51,953 nt of DNA from Spirosoma sp. (lineage in GTDB: Bacteria > Bacteroidota > Bacteroidia > Cytophagales > Spirosomataceae). The notes under the pieces were generated by a model. It worked only from the letters and a program-made list of their open reading frames with translations, was not told the DNA's origin and did not search any database. The stretch is taken from contig JACMPG010000349.1 in NCBI GenBank assembly GCA_014377625.1, forward strand, positions 1-51,953. The letters run 5' to 3'. A program made the position numbers and the translations under genes. Of this stretch, positions 50,611-51,953 are shown piece after piece; within the stretch, counting starts at the first letter, position 1, and every line of letters begins with the position of its first letter.

Positions 50611-51953
50611 ATGACGACAAAAATTCTGCTGGCCGACGATGAAACCGATCTGGAAGACCTCTTTATTCAACAGTTTCGACGCCAGATTCAGAACCATACC
50701 TATGAATTTATCTTCGTTCGGAATGGGCGGGAAGCCTTAGCTGTGCTGGAGCAACAGCCCGATATTGATGTGGTTCTCAGCGATATCAATATGCCCGGCA
50801 TGGACGGGCTGACCCTGCTGGCCAGACTGCCCGAGATCAACCCCATTATCCGCACGGTGATGGTTACGGCCTATGGAGATATGAACAACATTCGGACGGC
50901 CATGAACCGGGGGGCATTCGACTTCGTGACCAAACCCATCAATTTTCAGGATTTGCGGGCCACCATCGAAAAAACGATCCGGCACGTGCAGCAACTGCGC
51001 GAAACCGCCGAACTGAAAGCGATGGACGAACTGAAAACGCGTTTTTTTGCCAACATTACCCACGAACTCCGCACCCCGCTTACGCTGATTGTTTCGCCGG
51101 TGGACAAGCTGCTGGAAACCCCGGACCTGCCGGTGCTCTACCAGCAACAATTGTCGACCGTTCGGCGCAACGCCCTGCAACTGCTCCGGCTCATTAATCA
51201 GTTGCTGGACATCAACAAACTGGAAGCCCGGCAAATGGAGCTGGTGCAGGAAGTGGGCGACTTGCCCCGCTTCGTCGGGCAGGTCGTGGAGTTGTTTCGA
51301 CCTTCTACCGACATTAAACAACTGACGCTGACGTACCAGTCGGATATGGTTTCGGGTAATCACCTGTTCGATGCGGGCAAATGGGAAACGATCCTGTTCA
51401 ATCTGCTGTCCAACGCCATCAAGTTTACACATACCGGCGAAATCACCGTTCACCTGGCGCAGATGGCTGATACGGCACTGCTGACGGTACGGGATACCGG
51501 GATCGGGATTTCGGCCGACAAGCTGCCCCATATTTTCGACCGGTTCTGGCAGGCGGATAACGCCCGAACCCGCGTCTACGAAGGGACGGGCATTGGCTTA
51601 GCCCTGGTCCACGAGTTGACGTACCGGCTTGGAGGGACCATCCGGGTAGACAGTCAGGTAACTGGGTCGGTCGGGCCGGTGGGTACCTGTTTTGTGCTTG
51701 CGATTCCGATTCAATCCATAAACGACCCGCTGGAAGCCCTGCGGGGTGCCGCTGGGCGGCATCCCGCCCAACCGGTTGTTGCCCCAACCAGCCAGATTGA
51801 CCTGCCTTACCTGACCCAGGAGTCAACGAATGGGGCCGACGTGATACCGCCCGGTCAGCAGCCGCTGGTGCTGATTGTGGTAGACAATGCGGAACTGCGG
51901 GATTTTATGGTCGCCGAACTGGCCACCACCTACCGGATGCTATCGGCAGATAA
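50611..51953 (+). CDS. Hybrid two-component kinase, REC-HisKA-HATPase-REC (partial)
   Basis: The frame is open from the ATG at 50611 to the window end, giving 447 residues without a stop. Residues 1-125 are a receiver domain (ILLADDETDLEDLF; phospho-acceptor Asp58 in VVLSDINMPGMDG; Lys108 in FDFVTKPIN). HisKA follows, with His151 in FFANITHELRTPLTL. The ATPase domain has ILFNLLSNAIKFTH, VRDTGIGIS and GTGIGLALVHE. A second receiver begins near residue 428 (VLIVVDNAELRDFMVAEL); there the first of the usual two acidic residues is Val. It has no membrane helix and no sensor domain before the kinase, so it is probably a cytoplasmic relay that receives phosphate on its N-terminal receiver. Later domains, perhaps an AraC-type output, lie outside the window. 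Confidence 0.87.
   Translation, partial: MTTKILLADDETDLEDLFIQQFRRQIQNHTYEFIFVRNGREALAVLEQQPDIDVVLSDINMPGMDGLTLLARLPEINPIIRTVMVTAYGDMNNIRTAMNRGAFDFVTKPINFQDLRATIEKTIRHVQQLRETAELKAMDELKTRFFANITHELRTPLTLIVSPVDKLLETPDLPVLYQQQLSTVRRNALQLLRLINQLLDINKLEARQMELVQEVGDLPRFVGQVVELFRPSTDIKQLTLTYQSDMVSGNHLFDAGKWETILFNLLSNAIKFTHTGEITVHLAQMADTALLTVRDTGIGISADKLPHIFDRFWQADNARTRVYEGTGIGLALVHELTYRLGGTIRVDSQVTGSVGPVGTCFVLAIPIQSINDPLEALRGAAGRHPAQPVVAPTSQIDLPYLTQESTNGADVIPPGQQPLVLIVVDNAELRDFMVAELATTYRMLSAD

Overview
The window looks like chromosomal DNA of a Bacteroidota bacterium, most likely a Cytophagales relative of Spirosoma (inference). The evidence is a SusC/SusD pair, GH92 and GH106 glycosidases with Bacteroidota-type architecture, two-domain universal stress proteins, c-type cytochrome/DUF1549/DUF1553/DUF1501 modules, Tat-dependent Gfo/Idh/MocA oxidoreductases and a REC-first hybrid kinase. 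Base composition is moderately GC-rich in genes and AT-rich between them. Shine-Dalgarno sequences are mostly absent, as is usual in this phylum. No rRNA, tRNA or CRISPR array was found.

Layout. (1) 1-4.5 kb: the tail of a small membrane protein, then on the minus strand a LodA/LodB-type quinoprotein oxidase system. Its LodA is fused behind a catalase-like domain and broken by a frameshift near 2238. (2) 5.4-8.5 kb: a GMC oxidoreductase and a solitary tyrosine recombinase with a striking palindrome just upstream. (3) 8.8-11.8 kb: a D-lactate-type dehydrogenase and two UspA-family proteins, with a long perfect hairpin between the convergent genes. (4) 12.3-30.9 kb: a glycan-utilisation locus with GH92 carrying a rhamnogalacturonan-lyase-like N-terminal domain, two GH106 alpha-L-rhamnosidase-like enzymes, a Tat-exported class V aminotransferase-like protein, an AraC regulator, a fucose/arabinose-isomerase-family protein, and SusC/SusD. 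(5) 31.0-41.0 kb: a five-gene cassette of exported cytochrome c/DUF1549/DUF1553 and DUF1501 proteins directly behind susD, same strand. (6) 41.1-49.7 kb: a seven-gene minus-strand operon with a hexuronate-type MFS transporter, mannonate dehydratase UxuA, three Gfo/Idh-like oxidoreductases, ThuA and an SDR. (7) 50.2 kb to the end: a small lipoprotein and a hybrid histidine kinase cut by the window edge.

How it fits together (inference): regions 4-6 read as one programme for a rhamnose- and uronate-containing glycan such as a rhamnogalacturonan. SusC/D would import oligosaccharides, GH106 and GH92 would trim them, the isomerase would process a released sugar, the cytochrome/DUF1501 proteins may act oxidatively at the cell surface, and ExuT/SDR/UxuA would lead uronates to 2-keto-3-deoxygluconate. 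No polysaccharide lyase, unsaturated glucuronyl hydrolase or uronate isomerase is present, so the set is incomplete.

The most notable signals are: a deletion scar at 15518-15787 that carries both ends of a vanished cytochrome cassette; a roughly 73-bp sequence shared by the isomerase and susC upstream regions, a candidate AraC target; a conserved hairpin that covers a cytochrome start codon; a palindromic repeat family filling nearly every gap of the minus-strand operon; and the catalase-LodA fusion.
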